64,000 nucleotides of DNA from Symsagittifera roscoffensis (GCF_963678635.1 NC_087063.1:7226386-7290385); one strand, 5' to 3'. Numbered from the stretch's first letter, positions 1-10,769 are shown. Notes: generated by a model from the letters alone, not told the origin. Translations and numbers: made by a program.

Positions 1-467
1 TTGTCCCGATATGGACGCTTAATTTTTGTCTATTGTTCAGAAGGAGATATTTAATTTATTACATAGTGATAACTCTCTAAGAAAACAAGACAGAAGAATA
101 AAAGAACAAAGCTGTGCAAACTTTGACAAAATCTTTTGTTTCATAAAACCAGCGCTTTAATCGTCATTTAAAGAGCGGACAAATCAATTAAAAAGTAAAC
201 AAAAATAAATTACAGTTCGGTTTACAACCAGAAACTTAAAAAAAGCAAACTTCATTACGTTTTAAAAAACTACCGCTCTTATCACAATTTGAAAAATGGG
301 CAATTCGAAAAACTTAAGAAAGAATACTTCTAAATCGGTATGAGTGAGAAAATGAAAATCGTTTTCAGCAAATTGAAAAAATCATTTCGTAATATTACCC
401 GGCTGACACTGGGAGAATGGTTTAAACAGACTTTTTCATGAAAAAAATCATCAAGACCTTCTTTGAC
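1..467. other. AT-rich left flank of element 1
   Basis: No gene is recognisable here. The stretch is AT-rich with only short stop-interrupted frames. Its last five bases (463-467, TTGAC) form the left target-site duplication of the LTR element that follows. Confidence 0.6.
463..467. other. left target-site duplication (TTGAC)
   Basis: TTGAC abuts the 5' LTR and recurs directly after the 3' LTR at 10770-10774. Ty3/Gypsy integrases usually make 4-6 bp duplications, so this fits a single intact insertion event. Confidence 0.75.
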
Positions 468-574
468 TGTGACATCCCTTCATGATGTCATTCATTCTTA
501 TTAATCATTTGAACCGAATAGATTACATAATTCACCTTGATGGTAAAATAGAGCTGCATCATATATTTATTTAA

Positions 575-584
575 CTATATAAAC
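575..584 (+). promoter_or_regulatory. TATA-like box in the 5' LTR
   Basis: CTATATAAAC lies about 110 bp into the LTR. The 3' LTR copy reads CTATGTAAAC, so the element is diverging at this site. Assigned from sequence resemblance only. Confidence 0.35.
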
Positions 585-820
585 ATTGATGGTAATTAAT
601 ACCAATCATTGGAATCTTATATCGAGCTAGAAATCAATTGGAGACAATTCAACTGAATAAAATATTCTAATCAGGCTCTTACTTGCGCCGATCAGCTTGC
701 GAGATATCAGAAGCTAGGAATCGGAACCAGCATCCTTTAAAGCAAGATAGGTCTTAACCGCTCGAGACATATCGTAAATAATGAATCCAATCTAAAAACA
801 ACTGATAGCCAGTAGCGCTA

Positions 821-826
821 AATAAA
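821..826 (+). promoter_or_regulatory. AATAAA polyadenylation signal in the LTR
   Basis: AATAAA lies about 80 bp before the LTR end. The equivalent in the 3' LTR is at 10686-10691, where it could end the element's genomic transcript. Confidence 0.45.
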
Positions 827-904
827 ATTACCAATTGAACAGCTCGCATTACACTAAGCGACAATATATCCGTATTATCCATCCGCCAGATACGGTATAT
901 TATA

Positions 905-922
905 TGGTGACTTTCGCGGGAA
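905..922 (+). other. candidate primer-binding site
   Basis: The sequence right after the 5' LTR begins TGGTGACTTTCGCGGG. A TGG immediately downstream of a 5' LTR is typical of a minus-strand primer site complementary to the CCA end of a tRNA. I could not assign the tRNA. Confidence 0.5.
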
Positions 923-1538
923 TTCAAAACAGTCATCGACAATTCCAAACATCAAAATTCGAGCAGAAAGTGACAACAACTTTGCTAACGCAGAACAGCG
1001 AAAAACAGCTTGATCAGCACACCAATGCTCAGATGTTGGCGGCAGAGCAACAGTCATTAAACAACTAACAGAGAAAGAAAGGAAAAGAAGACACTCACAA
1101 CTTTTCAACACCTCTGGGCTGACAACTTCCCCAATCTACAGAAGCAGATATGTGGATTGTGTCCTACAATTTCTCTACTTTTGGCTCCAGTCAGATGGTA
1201 TGTCAAGTGAGCTTCTGACAAGGCAGAAAAGGAAGTAGATGAAAGGTTTTCAACGCCAAAACAGTTAGTAAAACAGATAAACTCAAAATTCCCAATTGCA
1301 GTAAATTGATATTGTAACTAATAAGTTCCCCAACCACAAAAAAGTGAAGTAACGGAAATATTAGCAAACCTGATGGCAATAATAACCAAAAACAGAATAG
1401 CAAAAGCTGCATAAAGTATAGATAATCCAAAATTGCGAAAGTCTAGCAAAATTTTCTTGTGTTCCCCTTAAATCGACTAAGTGCTGTGCTTTATCATCAA
1501 ATGTTTCATAAACTTGATATTCATTCAACTGTAATAAG
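923..1538 (+). other. untranslated leader of element 1
   Basis: About 0.6 kb between the primer-binding site and the gag ATG. No conserved coding frame is seen. It probably holds packaging and translation signals of the genomic RNA, as in other LTR retroelements. Confidence 0.5.
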
Positions 1539-2831
1539 ATGGCACACGCGCAAATTTCGGTCGAACCTTGCGGAGGAACGGAAACAGATGACTTTCAGCA
1601 GTTTGAGCAATTGTTCCGAGGATACATCGGAGTAGCGGGAATCGACCCTGGCCAACAAGCTAACTTCTTACAACTACATCTACGAGAAGCGGCACTACGG
1701 TTTTACCAGACGCTGCCAGCAGCAATCAGATCGAACGTGGAGAACAGCCTCACAGCTCTAAGGGATCACTTTTGCAATCCGCAGCTCCAGGAAGCCCACG
1801 TACTGAAGTTAGAACAGCTCCGGTACGACTCTAAAACCGATTCACCCGAGAACTTCTTGGTGAACTTGACGAATAAAACGCAACGAGCGTATCCAACGCC
1901 AGATTTGCCAGCTGTCGAGCCAATCGAAGTTGCATTAAACGGAGCACCATTAGTAGCAGCCACGGCGAGATTTCATCGAGAAACTGCACAAAGACAAGAA
2001 AGAATAGATACAGTAAATGATAATCGCAATGAACAAATTAGACGATTGTTCAGAAAAGGAATGCCAAACTGGCTGCGATCAAAATTGATGGAGCAACCAC
2101 AAACAACTACTGTCCAAGAATTATGTAATTTGACAAAGAAGCAAATCATGATTCGAGAAGTATGCCGAAAAGAAGATTACCCGGAAGACGGATTTAATGA
2201 AGTAAATGACAGAGTCTCAGAAAATTTGATCAGTGCTCTCACAAAATTGTCCACAAATCAGGAACAAATTGAGAAGCAGATCAACGGAATGAGATCACAA
2301 CTAGCTGAGCAGTCAAAGGAACAATCGAATCCGCCTTTTCAACAAAACAAGAACAACACCAACCAAAATGGTCAGTTTAGTGGTAATCAAAATCAAAATA
2401 ACTTGCCTGGACAGCAACAAAGTGGCAGGAAAGGAAAAAACAGAAACAATTGGCAAAATCAATTTGGATTTAGCAATAACCAGCCTAACTTCCAAAATAT
2501 GGGTCCAATTACACCTCAGCAATATCCTCGATGGTACCTATACAAACAGTACCAAAATATGCAGCAAAATCAACCGATAGTGCAAATCCAACCAGCACAG
2601 GTACAGCCAAACGCGAACTACCTGCAACAACAAAAACACTTCACTGGAAATCAGACAGCGCAAGCTGAAATTCAATCTCCCGGTGGACCTTTTGCACCAA
2701 GGGTTCGACCACCAGCAAAACGCTGCGACATCTGTGGAAAGTTTTATCACACAGCAAGTCAATGCTGGTGGAGACAAAAACAACAAGGACAAGATGCAAC
2801 GCTCATGTTTCCAAATGAGCCAAAAAACTGA
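1539..2831 (+). CDS. gag: Gag of Ty3/Gypsy element 1 (430 aa, intact)
   Basis: Structural protein that would assemble the retroelement particle and bind its RNA. The first ~210 residues resemble the capsid region of Ty3/Gypsy Gags (helical, with a long L/F-rich segment around residues 25-75). Residues ~240-390 are extremely Q/N-rich. A single zinc knuckle follows: C396-x2-C399-x4-H404-x4-C409, beginning CDICGKFYH. The frame is open throughout, unlike the broken pol downstream. The ATG at 1539 is the first in this frame after the leader. The reading ends at TGA 2829-2831 directly after a slippery heptamer, and pol continues in the -1 frame. Confidence 0.9.
   Translation: MAHAQISVEPCGGTETDDFQQFEQLFRGYIGVAGIDPGQQANFLQLHLREAALRFYQTLPAAIRSNVENSLTALRDHFCNPQLQEAHVLKLEQLRYDSKTDSPENFLVNLTNKTQRAYPTPDLPAVEPIEVALNGAPLVAATARFHRETAQRQERIDTVNDNRNEQIRRLFRKGMPNWLRSKLMEQPQTTTVQELCNLTKKQIMIREVCRKEDYPEDGFNEVNDRVSENLISALTKLSTNQEQIEKQINGMRSQLAEQSKEQSNPPFQQNKNNTNQNGQFSGNQNQNNLPGQQQSGRKGKNRNNWQNQFGFSNNQPNFQNMGPITPQQYPRWYLYKQYQNMQQNQPIVQIQPAQVQPNANYLQQQKHFTGNQTAQAEIQSPGGPFAPRVRPPAKRCDICGKFYHTASQCWWRQKQQGQDATLMFPNEPKN
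2822..2828 (+). promoter_or_regulatory. -1 ribosomal frameshift site A AAA AAC before gag stop
   Basis: In the gag frame the codons are CCA AAA AAC TGA, so A-AAA-AAC (2822-2828) is a perfect X XXY YYZ slippery heptamer ending exactly at the stop. Slipping back one base gives CTG ATA AAG, which stays open into the protease frame upstream of the D-T-G motif. This is the classical way to make Gag-Pol from one RNA. I did not find a clear downstream pseudoknot by eye. Confidence 0.85.
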
Positions 2832-4171
2832 TAAAGCCACCGAGTCAGCCCCCCAAATCATCTAAATCATCAAAACAATCAATTCAACCTGATGAGATAA
2901 TCAACCTTTACGCAATAATTCCAGCAGAAGGAACAGTTTTGACGTATACAAAATTACGATTCACATCGGGATTACAAAAAAGAGCCCTGGTTGATACAGG
3001 AGCCTGCACAAATGTCATTTCAAAACAGACATTCGACAATTTAAAAGATGAAAAATCTCTATACCGCCCTCTTAAAATAAGTGAATCGAAACTTAAGAGA
3101 GTACGAATGGCAGGAGGACAACTCGTGCCAATTGAAACAGAAGTAACAATAGAATTTAGATTGGCAGATATGACATTTGTAGAATCTTTTCTCGTTCTAC
3201 ACGCGGCCAACTCATTAATTCTAGGAAATCCGTTCTACAAAAAACACCACATTCATATCTGTGCCAAGTATAATTTACTTCATTTCCCAGACCTGACTCT
3301 GCAAATTAACGAGATAAAACCTCCAAACGAACCTAGAAGAATTAATCGAGTGAAAAAATTCCCTCTGACTCTAACAAAACGTCAAACAATAGCTCCGCGT
3401 CAAACAATTCTTGTAGAATGTCATTTAAAGGACGCATGCCAGGACATGGCAAAAACAACCGGAATCGTAATCCCATCGAAAGAATCTGAAAAAAATTGCG
3501 AAATTGCATTCACTTCCTCAATTAGTGAAGTTCTGAAAAATAACCTGCTGTACATCACTGCATTTAACATCACTGATCACCACGTGACAATGCCTTTCAA
3601 AACTGAAATTGGAAAATTTTCAATTCTGACCCTAAGAGAAGCCGAAAATCTCATACCAATTGATGCAGAAATGCTTGCTTTCGCAAAAATGAATAATCCA
3701 GACGATATTGAAATGGGCATTAACGAGCTAGTTCAGCAAAATTGTGATAATCAGCAGTCTCAACAGCACCGCCAACCCGAGTATGAAAAATTTTGGTTTC
3801 CTACACCTGAAACATGTCAAAACCCTGAATTACTTCCACAAATCCAACGTGACATTTACGACCAAATTCTTCATTTTCAAGGTCTCGAAAAAATTGAACC
3901 AAAAATAAACTTTCAAGATCGATTGACATTTATCAAGAATTTTAAGTGGGAGAATTCGGTGTTGAAACAAGAGCAAAGGTCAAAAGTAGAAGATTTGCTC
4001 GTTGAATTTTCGGAAATCTTCGCCAAACATAGATTTGATGTTGGTTATAATTCCGATCTCAAAATCAAACTGAAACCGGAACACACACGACCTTTGTACA
4101 CACAAGGCCCACCTACGCCGATACATTTGCGTCAAGAATTGACAGTGGAACTTGCCCTAATGCACTATTAA
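2828..4171 (+). pseudogene. pol: Pol part 1: aspartic protease and N-terminal RT (interrupted)
   Basis: The frame opens at the frameshift site and has no good ATG, as expected for a frameshift product. The retropepsin active site D-T-G is at ~2993-3001 (LVDTGAC) with a flap-like and C-terminal ILGNPF block at ~3220. A long connector leads to the start of the RT domain, where the RDVGYNSDLKIKL-like stretch and LRQEL precede the fingers. An in-frame TAA (4169-4171) ends it inside the segment that normally runs unbroken into the RT fingers. The same frame resumes immediately after, so this looks like a nonsense mutation in a decaying copy. Confidence 0.85.
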
Positions 4172-4807
4172 GGACTTATAACAACATTGTCACATTCAAA
4201 ATATAGCAGCCCATTGTTTGCGCATCGAAAACCATCTGGTAAATTGCGGATGTTGATTGACCTCAGAAGGATAAATCATTCACTAAAGAATGACTATATC
4301 AACAGCAACTTTCCGACCTCAAACATGACCGATGCATCAAACCACTTTGCAGGAAAGAGCTTGTTTACCAAACTTGATTGTTCGCAAGCATACCACTGTG
4401 TACAAATGGCAGATGAGCTTTCAGTCCAACTTCTGGCATTTAATTTCGGTTCACGAACTTATGCATACAAATGCCTAGCTCAAGGTCTAAGCAAATCAGT
4501 AACGGGTTTCAGTTCATTCATACGTCACTATATTGATCCATGCTTAGCAGCCGACTTATGTACACAGTTCATGGATGACATAGGAAGCGCAGTGAACAAT
4601 TTTGATGAACTAATACCGACTCTTTCAAAAATCTTTGAATGTGTACGGAAGTCAGGATTAAAATTATCACCGAACAAATGCGAAATAGGAACACAACGAA
4701 TGAAATTTCTTGGTAATATAATTACACCAGCAGGAATATCAACTGAACAAGAGAAAATTCGACGTTCCTTAAAAAAATTAATTGCCGCAAACTGTAAAAC
4801 AGGTTAA
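4172..4807 (+). pseudogene. pol: Pol part 2: reverse transcriptase core
   Basis: Continues part 1 in the same frame. The RT fingers and palm are clear: YSSPLFAHRKPSGKLRM, then motif A around TKLDCSQAYH, the motif B region AQGLSKSVTGF, and motif C as FMDD at ~4568. MDD with a preceding F is within the range of Ty3/Gypsy RTs. The segment LKLSPNKCEIG and KFLGNIIT leads toward the thumb. The frame is lost near 4780-4807, where the reading moves to another frame. The enzyme from this copy would therefore be inactive. Confidence 0.88.
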
Positions 4808-5373
4808 ACGACTAATCGGATTTGTTCAATTCTTCCGGAATTATATGCCAAGCCTAGGTGGAAAACGGATACCATTTTATCGCCTACTCAGAAAAGATAT
4901 AGCATTTCAAACAAATGAGGAGCATCAGAAAAGTCTCGAAGTACTAAAACATGATCTAATCCAGGCAACGGAAATAACGCTCCGCTTACCAAAACCAGGA
5001 TTACAATACGTAATACTCTGTGATGCAAGCTATCATGGAACAGGTTTCGTGCTAATGGTTGAAGACTGTGAAAACTGATAATAAAGGCGAAATGAAAACA
5101 TATGCACCAGTGTCATTTGGTTCAAGACTCTTCAACACAGCACAACTGAAGTTCTCCATCTACTATAAAGAGTTTTTAGCACTATACTTCGCTCTCGATC
5201 ATTTTTCTCATTTCATCTGGGGATCATCAAAGCCTGTGATAATACTGACTGACAATCGAAGCTTAACACAGTTTTTCCAAGCGAAGACAATTCCACCTTC
5301 AGTCTGGAATTTCCTGGATCGCGTCATGGCATTCAACATCATTATCGCACATATACCTGGAAAAGCGAATTAA
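4782..5373 (+). pseudogene. pol: Pol part 3: RT thumb/connection and RNase H
   Basis: Two overlapping frames (4782-5078, then 5059-5373) carry the RT thumb (RLIGFVQFFRNYMPSL) and the RNase H domain. Visible RNase H residues are the first Asp in ILCDASYHG, a Glu in YKEFLALYFAL, the Asp in ILTDNRSL, and the closing IPGKAN. A frameshift around 5060-5080 and a TAA at 5371-5373 right after IPGKAN break it. After the stop the same frame continues with AADFLSGMQ, the normal continuation in this family, so this is again a point nonsense change. Confidence 0.85.
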
Positions 5374-5787
5374 GCAGCAGATTTTTTGTCTGGAATGCAA
5401 ACTGACCCATCAGCTTCACTGTCACTGAAATTAACGGACAAAATACCAGTGCGAGAAATACGGATCAAAGCCACAGCGAAAGTACCGGATGCATCTCTGA
5501 ACCTGATCCACTCAATGGATGAGGCATTTCCCGAAAAGAAGAAGATCGATGACAACCTCAGAGCACAATTGCTAGAACTCGGACTGTATGAAAACATTAT
5601 GAGAGAGCTAAGCTCGCAGGAAGCTAGCGACACCATCCAACCGCAAAATTTTATCCGAATAACGAGACCAATCATCACAGCAGTACCCTGATCCTGCTGA
5701 TGTTTTCAGTGACCTGAATATGAGTCACGAAGTACTAAATTTGAAAAATGAACAAGACAAAGATCCTGATATAGTAGAAGTTAAGAA
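5374..5787 (+). pseudogene. pol: Pol part 4: RNase H-integrase linker (frameshifted)
   Basis: 5374-5691 stays in the RNase H frame. From ~5690 the likely reading moves to another frame (EQDKDPDIVEVKNWKRR, just before 5810), and it shifts again near 5790-5850 into the integrase frame. The 'DPDIVEVKNW' style stretch is the usual lead-in to the integrase zinc-binding region. No extra domain is recognised. Confidence 0.65.
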
Positions 5788-7047
5788 TTGGAAACGCAGA
5801 GAACAAGTTCCAAATTCACGTACGAAAGCAGCCGCAAGAAGAAGTATGCCAAGCAATTCAATCGGCTGGTAATTGACGACCAAGTTCTTTATCAAAATTT
5901 CTATGATGACACGGGACAGGTAAAACATAAGCAATGCTGCTTATCAAAACATCTTTGGAACGAGGTCGTGTATCGATTACACAACTCGCGAACCGGTGGA
6001 CATCTGGGAACGACAAGAACCACAGAAGAGTTCAGAAAACGATTCTACCTTCCAGGATTCACTGAATTCTTAATTAACACAATCAAAAATTGCTTAACAT
6101 GTTTGCAACTCAAAAGAGCATCTGCAAAATATCAAATTCCACCATTGCAGCCAATCTCGTCGCTGCAATGCTTTCCAGGAGACATGATGCAAATCGATAT
6201 TGTTGGACCATTGAAGTCCCCAGTATACAAATTTGTATTAACTGGAATCGATATCTTCTCCAAGTACTTGTTTGCAGCACCATTGACGAACGCTAGCGCT
6301 GATACACTTGCAAGGGAACTCACGAAAATATTTTTCATGCACAGCTACATACCGAAAAAGATAATCGCAGATCTCGGAACGACATTCACGTCGGAGCTAA
6401 TGCATGAATTGACAACTCTATTAGAAGTCCAAATCAACCATGCAACGCTGAAACATCCACAATCAATTGGTCTTGTCGAGCGATCTCATGGACCTCTAAA
6501 AAAGATCCTGAAGCTGAATACTAATGAAAAATGGTCAGACTGGCACAAATATGTCCCATTGGCAACATTTGTTCACAATACGTCATACTCTTCATCAATT
6601 GGATGCTGCCCAAGCTCAATTTTTCATGGAAGAGAACCGACAAAACCACTTGATCTTCGCTTTTCGACGAAAGCAATGGAAATAGTAACAGCAGAATCAG
6701 ACTTCGTCACGGCAATGCAAGATGCGATGCTAGAAAAGTTCAAAGACACAAAAAAGAACTTGATTTCTTCGTACCACAAGTATCGAGGTTATTACGATCA
6801 AAAGGCACTTGCGCAGCCCCTGAAAGTCGAATCATTTTGTCTACTACTAAATCTTCTGTTGACTACTCAATCAGACTTTGGAAGCAAATCAATGCAAGTC
6901 TGGATACCCCTGTACAGAGTTGAGAAAGTGTTAACAAATTCGAAGTACATAATTCGGAAGTTGGAACTAACTACACTCAATGTGTGCATCGAGTTCGTCT
7001 CAGACCAGTTGATCCACAGCATCAGCCAGATGATGTCGATCCAATAG
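5788..7047 (+). pseudogene. pol: Pol part 5: integrase
   Basis: The zinc-binding region shows H in TGGHLGTTRT and the C-x2-C of NCLTCLQ. The catalytic core has D137 (MQIDIVGP), D195 (IADLGTTF) and E231 (GLVERSHG), with D-57-D-35-E spacing exactly as in retroviral-type integrases. The usual N after D195 is L here, a departure from the common DNG motif. The C-terminal part is lost by a frameshift near 6940-6960, where the alternative frame reads EVGTNYTQCVHRVRLRPV and then ends at a TAA near 7063. The frame is open in the catalytic core but the protein tail is wrong. Confidence 0.88.
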
Positions 7048-7064
7048 ATCCAACGAAGTTCTAA

Positions 7065-7811
7065 ACGGATCCCTCACTCGGGAAATACCGAAGCGAACCA
7101 GGACTTTTCGACGAAAACTTGCCGAAACTCTTAGATGAGATCCAACCTGATAATAGTGTTGCAAACGATCAACTAGCCATACCAGCTAGAATCAGACTGT
7201 CAGTACCCTTTGGAGCGCCAGCAGTTGAAGCAGCACCCGCACCAGAGCTAATTCTAGCAGCACCAATAGTGGCACCACTACCGGTCCCAGTACCAGTAAT
7301 ACCATCACCGCCGGATCCACCTCCAATCCCAGGAGCAATACATGTGCCGGATTAACCACCATTTGAACCACCAGCTGCGCTACCACTGGATGTCACTAAT
7401 GAGCAGGTTCATGAAAGATTACCCAACAACGACTCTGATCCCGAGGGATACAACCTCGACGAATTGTTTCGCGAACCACAGCCAGTTACTCGAAGAAAAG
7501 CAGCAGCCGGAGCTAGAGACCGAATTCACGCCCAACTTCGGTTCAGTAACGATGTTCAATATCATCCAATACCCAGCCACCCAAAACAACCGCGAAGGTA
7601 TGGACTCCGAACCGTTGACGGACACGAAGTGGCTCCAGTTACATTCAGTCCACGATCAGCGCAGAATGACAATAAAGCAAATATACGAAAGAAAGCGGAG
7701 GAGGCTAATGAAGACTTTCCTCCACGAGAGGCGAAAAGGAATATTATTAAGGACAGCGTGAAGCGAGCGAAACAACTGACTAAACGAAAAGATGGTAAAT
7801 GCAATCTATGA
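7065..7811 (+). pseudogene. post-integrase Pol tail: proline/alanine-rich then basic region
   Basis: One frame runs from ~7065 to 7811, broken by a TAA at 7353-7355. It begins SLGKYRSEPGLF and passes through a Pro/Ala/Val-rich stretch (~7200-7350), a segment containing QPVTRRKAAAGARDRI, and ends in a Lys/Arg-rich tail (AKRNIIKDSVKRAKQLTKRK). It probably extended Pol past integrase in the parent element. The basic tail could be a nuclear-localisation or nucleic-acid-binding region, but that is inference. It overlaps the next ORF start at 7792. Confidence 0.55.
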
Positions 7812-8147
7812 GCCAAATATCTTTGTTGGAAAAGGTGATGTTTTACAGTTCCCTGGCTCTATAGCTCACTGAGTCTCAAGTGACTTTCAAATGGCAAAAG
7901 GAGTAGCAAAGCAGATCAACAGCGCGTACCCATGTATCAGACCGACCCTTTAGTCACTAAACCACAATACTACGATTTGTCAAGAAGCCTCAACTGCATG
8001 AAGCAGCAGCTATTGCAGAAAGGAATAAACGCAATAGCCATGCCAAAAATTGGATGTGGACTCGATAAATTGAAAGAAAGTAGAGTCTTCAGCCTAATTT
8101 GCGACATTTTCGAAAAAACGAACATCAAAATCTTTATTTATGTATGA
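7792..8147 (+). pseudogene. macrodomain ORF (OARD1/TARG1-like), broken
   Basis: The frame from ATG 7792 reads a macrodomain N-terminus: GKGDVLQFPGSIAH, a TGA (7870-7872) where family members usually have Cys, then VSSDFQMAKGVAKQI. The second half lies in another frame (7932-8147): LVTKPQYYD, then AIAMPKIGCGLDKL, and a final IKIFIYV strand. The order (GD[VL], IAH-x-VS-x-DF-x-M-x-KG, LVTK, MPKIGCGLD, ...DI-x-I-x-IYV) matches the ADP-ribose-hydrolysing OARD1/TARG1 group. The Lys after LVT and the Asp of GCGLD correspond to the family's catalytic pair. About 25-30 residues between the halves are missing. Position between integrase and 3' LTR, same strand as pol, makes it cargo of element 1. It could alternatively be a host fragment that landed there. 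Confidence 0.78.
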
Positions 8148-8224
8148 CGAAAAATCCGGATATCAGCTAGTACCGTTCATGCATGCATTCAAAATATTTT
8201 CCACTACAGCCCAAGTTGAAGTCG

Positions 8225-9140
8225 ATCACCAATAAGGAGCATACAGAAGCCCGGCGGAGGAGGAAAAGTATACAAGCTGAGATCTCGAAATTCAGCCTCC
8301 ACCCCCATGTATTAACATGATGAATAAAAAACTTTTGGGACCCCCGGCAACACAGAAGTGTCAGATCAAAGATTCCACCACCGATGACACCCATAGTACC
8401 AATAAGGAACAGGCAGTAAGTCGGTCCACTAGCAGATCACAACTTCATGAAGATCTCGAAAAATCCACCTGTTGCCCATGTTTAAGCATTACGAAAAAAA
8501 AATTTTCGGGACCCCCCCTAAACATGTGGACGAATTTTGAAAATTTTGGTGCGATTGATCTCCAGAACCCTAATAAGGAGCATGCTGGAAGCTGGTCCAC
8601 TAGGAGAAAACAACTTCGCGAGATCTCGAAAAATCCACCTGTTGCCCAAGTTTAAGTATTGCGAATAAAAACTTTTCGTGACCCCCACCAAACATGTGAA
8701 CGAATTTTTAAAATTTTGGTCCGATTGATCTCCAGAACCCCAATAAGAAGCCTGCTGGAAGCTGGTCCACTAGGAGAAAACAGCCTCGCGAGATCTCGAA
8801 AAATCCACCTGTTGCCCATGTTAATGCATTACGAATAAAAAATTTTCGGGACCCCCACCAAACAATTGGACGAATTTTGAAAATTTTGGTGCGATTGATC
8901 TCCAGAACCCTAATAAGGAGCCTGCTGGAAGCTGGTCGACTAGGAGAAAACAACTTCGCGAGATCTCGAAAAATCCACCTGTTGCCCATGTTTAAGCATT
9001 ACGAATAAAAAAGTTTTTCGCCCCCCATCAACGAGTCGAAGGAAATTCAAAATTTTTGTGCTCATTGATCTTCAAATCACCAATGACGAACAGGCACGAA
9101 GTTGGTCCACTAGCAGACCAAAATTTGGTAACATACATCA
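8225..9140 (+). repeat. 170-bp tandem repeat in the 3' region of element 1 (~5 copies)
   Basis: The string AAATCCACCTGTTGCCCA recurs at 8461, 8631, 8801 and 8971, spacing exactly 170 bp. Each unit also has an AATTTTCGGGACCCCC-like block, TTGATCTCCAGAACCC and an AGATCTCGAAAA block. More diverged copies flank both sides. The small ORFs here are by-products of the repeat. Noncoding tandem repeats near the 3' LTR are known in some plant and animal Gypsy elements. Confidence 0.85.
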
Positions 9141-10332
9141 ATTCTCAACATTCCCATGTATTAGTATAGGAAAAACAAGAAAAATAACTTTCGAGGGATA
9201 TCTTTGCAGAAATGCGGAAAGAAAACACTCAAATGAGCCAGCAAAGATCCAACGGAATTGTTAGGACAACCCTGAAAGGTTACAAGCAATGCTGAAAAAC
9301 AACACGCGAACTTTAAAAGCTAATTAGAACATCATAAATATCAACAAATTTGATGAAAAACTAAAATTCATCAATTTTAATTCTAACTGACGCCAAATTT
9401 TGCTAAGGCGAACCAGCAAATTGCCTGAATAGCCTATAGGAGTGAAGTGCAGCTACAGTAGAAGAAACGAATTGAAAACACAAAAAGCCAGACACTGCAC
9501 AAAATACGATGATCGCGACTAATGCAAAAACATCGTTGAAACATGTAATTTTGACTTTTTCAAATAAAAAAGTCGATCACCTTCATTCAGGGAGTAAGGC
9601 CAACAAAGGCACAAAACACCCATATGAAGAAGAAATAAAAGACTTCTGAGGGAACAAAAACAAAAAACGAGTAGAAGACGAAGCATCAAATTATAAGCAT
9701 GTATAACAGAGTACAAATTGCGTTTCTAGTTGAAAAGCTTCAAAAACAAAGTGAATATTTCAATAAAACAAATCATTGTTAAGTTGTTGAAAACACATTC
9801 GCAATTATTGAGGATACGAGAAGAGCTTAACAGCCTCATCTTAACTCAAACACCGACCTCAGCATCGACAGAGCAACACGAATGTCATGCAACGAACGAA
9901 CGAAGACAGCGATACAAAAATGTGAAATGAAACGACGACCAAAACTAGTCAGCTACTCCACGCGACAGTACTTGCCGTGCAAATTTAGTTACAGCTGACA
10001 ACTGAATACATCATGATATCATTAATCTATCCTTATCATATATCACTTTAACTCCCAAACCCCGACTCAAGGTGGCTTAACAATTATCTTCTCTTTAAAT
10101 TGAATTTTGTTTCCTCTCATTTTATAAATTGAAGTAATAACCTGTGCTCCTAGTACTATGAGATATTCTAACTTATGGTGATTATTGTAATATAACCTTC
10201 GATAGATACATATCTTATTGATAAACGTAAATTTTTTTTATCAAAAGCAGTCTTAAATTATTACGTGAATTATTGTAAATGTATCTGATGAAACACTTCA
10301 ACCACCCGGGAAGACTTCTTCTTATGAGGTTG
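9141..10332 (+). other. 3' noncoding part of element 1 up to the 3' LTR
   Basis: No env-like or other recognisable protein is seen. The frame at 9730-9930 is short, Lys/Ser-rich and not recognised. A polypurine tract directly before the 3' LTR is not obvious: the sequence is GACTTCTTCTTATGAGGTTG. Confidence 0.5.
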
Positions 10333-10769
10333 TGTGGCATCCCTTCAAGATGTCATTCATTCTAATTAATCATTTGAACCGAATAGATTACATAATTCAC
10401 TTTGATGATAAAATAGAGCTGCATCATATATTTATTTAACTATGTAAACATTGATGGTAATTAATACCAATCATTGGAATCTTATATCGAGCTAGAAATC
10501 AATTGGAGACAAATCAACTGAATAAAATATTCTAATCATGCTCTTACTTGCGCCGATCGGCTTGCGAGATATCAGAAGCTAGGAGTCGGAACCAGCATCC
10601 TTTAAAGCAAGATAGGTCTTAACCGCTCGAGACATATCGTAAATAATGAATCCAATCTAAATACTATTGATAGCCAGTAGCGCTAAATAAAATTACCAAT
10701 TGAACAGCTCGCATTACACTAAACGACAATATATCCGTATTATCCATCCGCCAGATACGGTATATTATA
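10333..10769 (+). repeat. 3' LTR of Ty3/Gypsy element 1
   Basis: Same 437 bp as 468-904 with about 14 differences, and followed by TTGAC (10770-10774), matching the left flank. The moderate LTR divergence agrees with the number of stops and frameshifts in pol: an old but not ancient insertion. Confidence 0.93.

Larger units (their letters stand above)
468..904 (+). repeat. 5' LTR of Ty3/Gypsy element 1 (437 bp)
   Basis: This segment is repeated almost exactly at 10333-10769 with the same length. I count about 14 mismatches by eye, so roughly 97% identity. It starts with TGT. TTGAC precedes this copy (463-467) and TTGAC follows the other copy (10770-10774), as expected for a 5-bp integrase target duplication. 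A TATA-like CTATATAAAC lies near 575-584 and an AATAAA at 821-826, giving a plausible U3-R-U5 order. The 3' end (ATA) is not the canonical CA, so the boundary could be off by a base or so. Confidence 0.93.

Noticed and set aside
7192-7386. Hydrophobic - strand ORF opposite the proline-rich tail
   Set aside because: It is the complement of a Pro/Ala/Val-rich coding stretch of element 1.
9730-9930. env-like ORF in element 1
   Set aside because: Only 66 codons, Lys/Ser-rich, no signal peptide, membrane segment or known motif.
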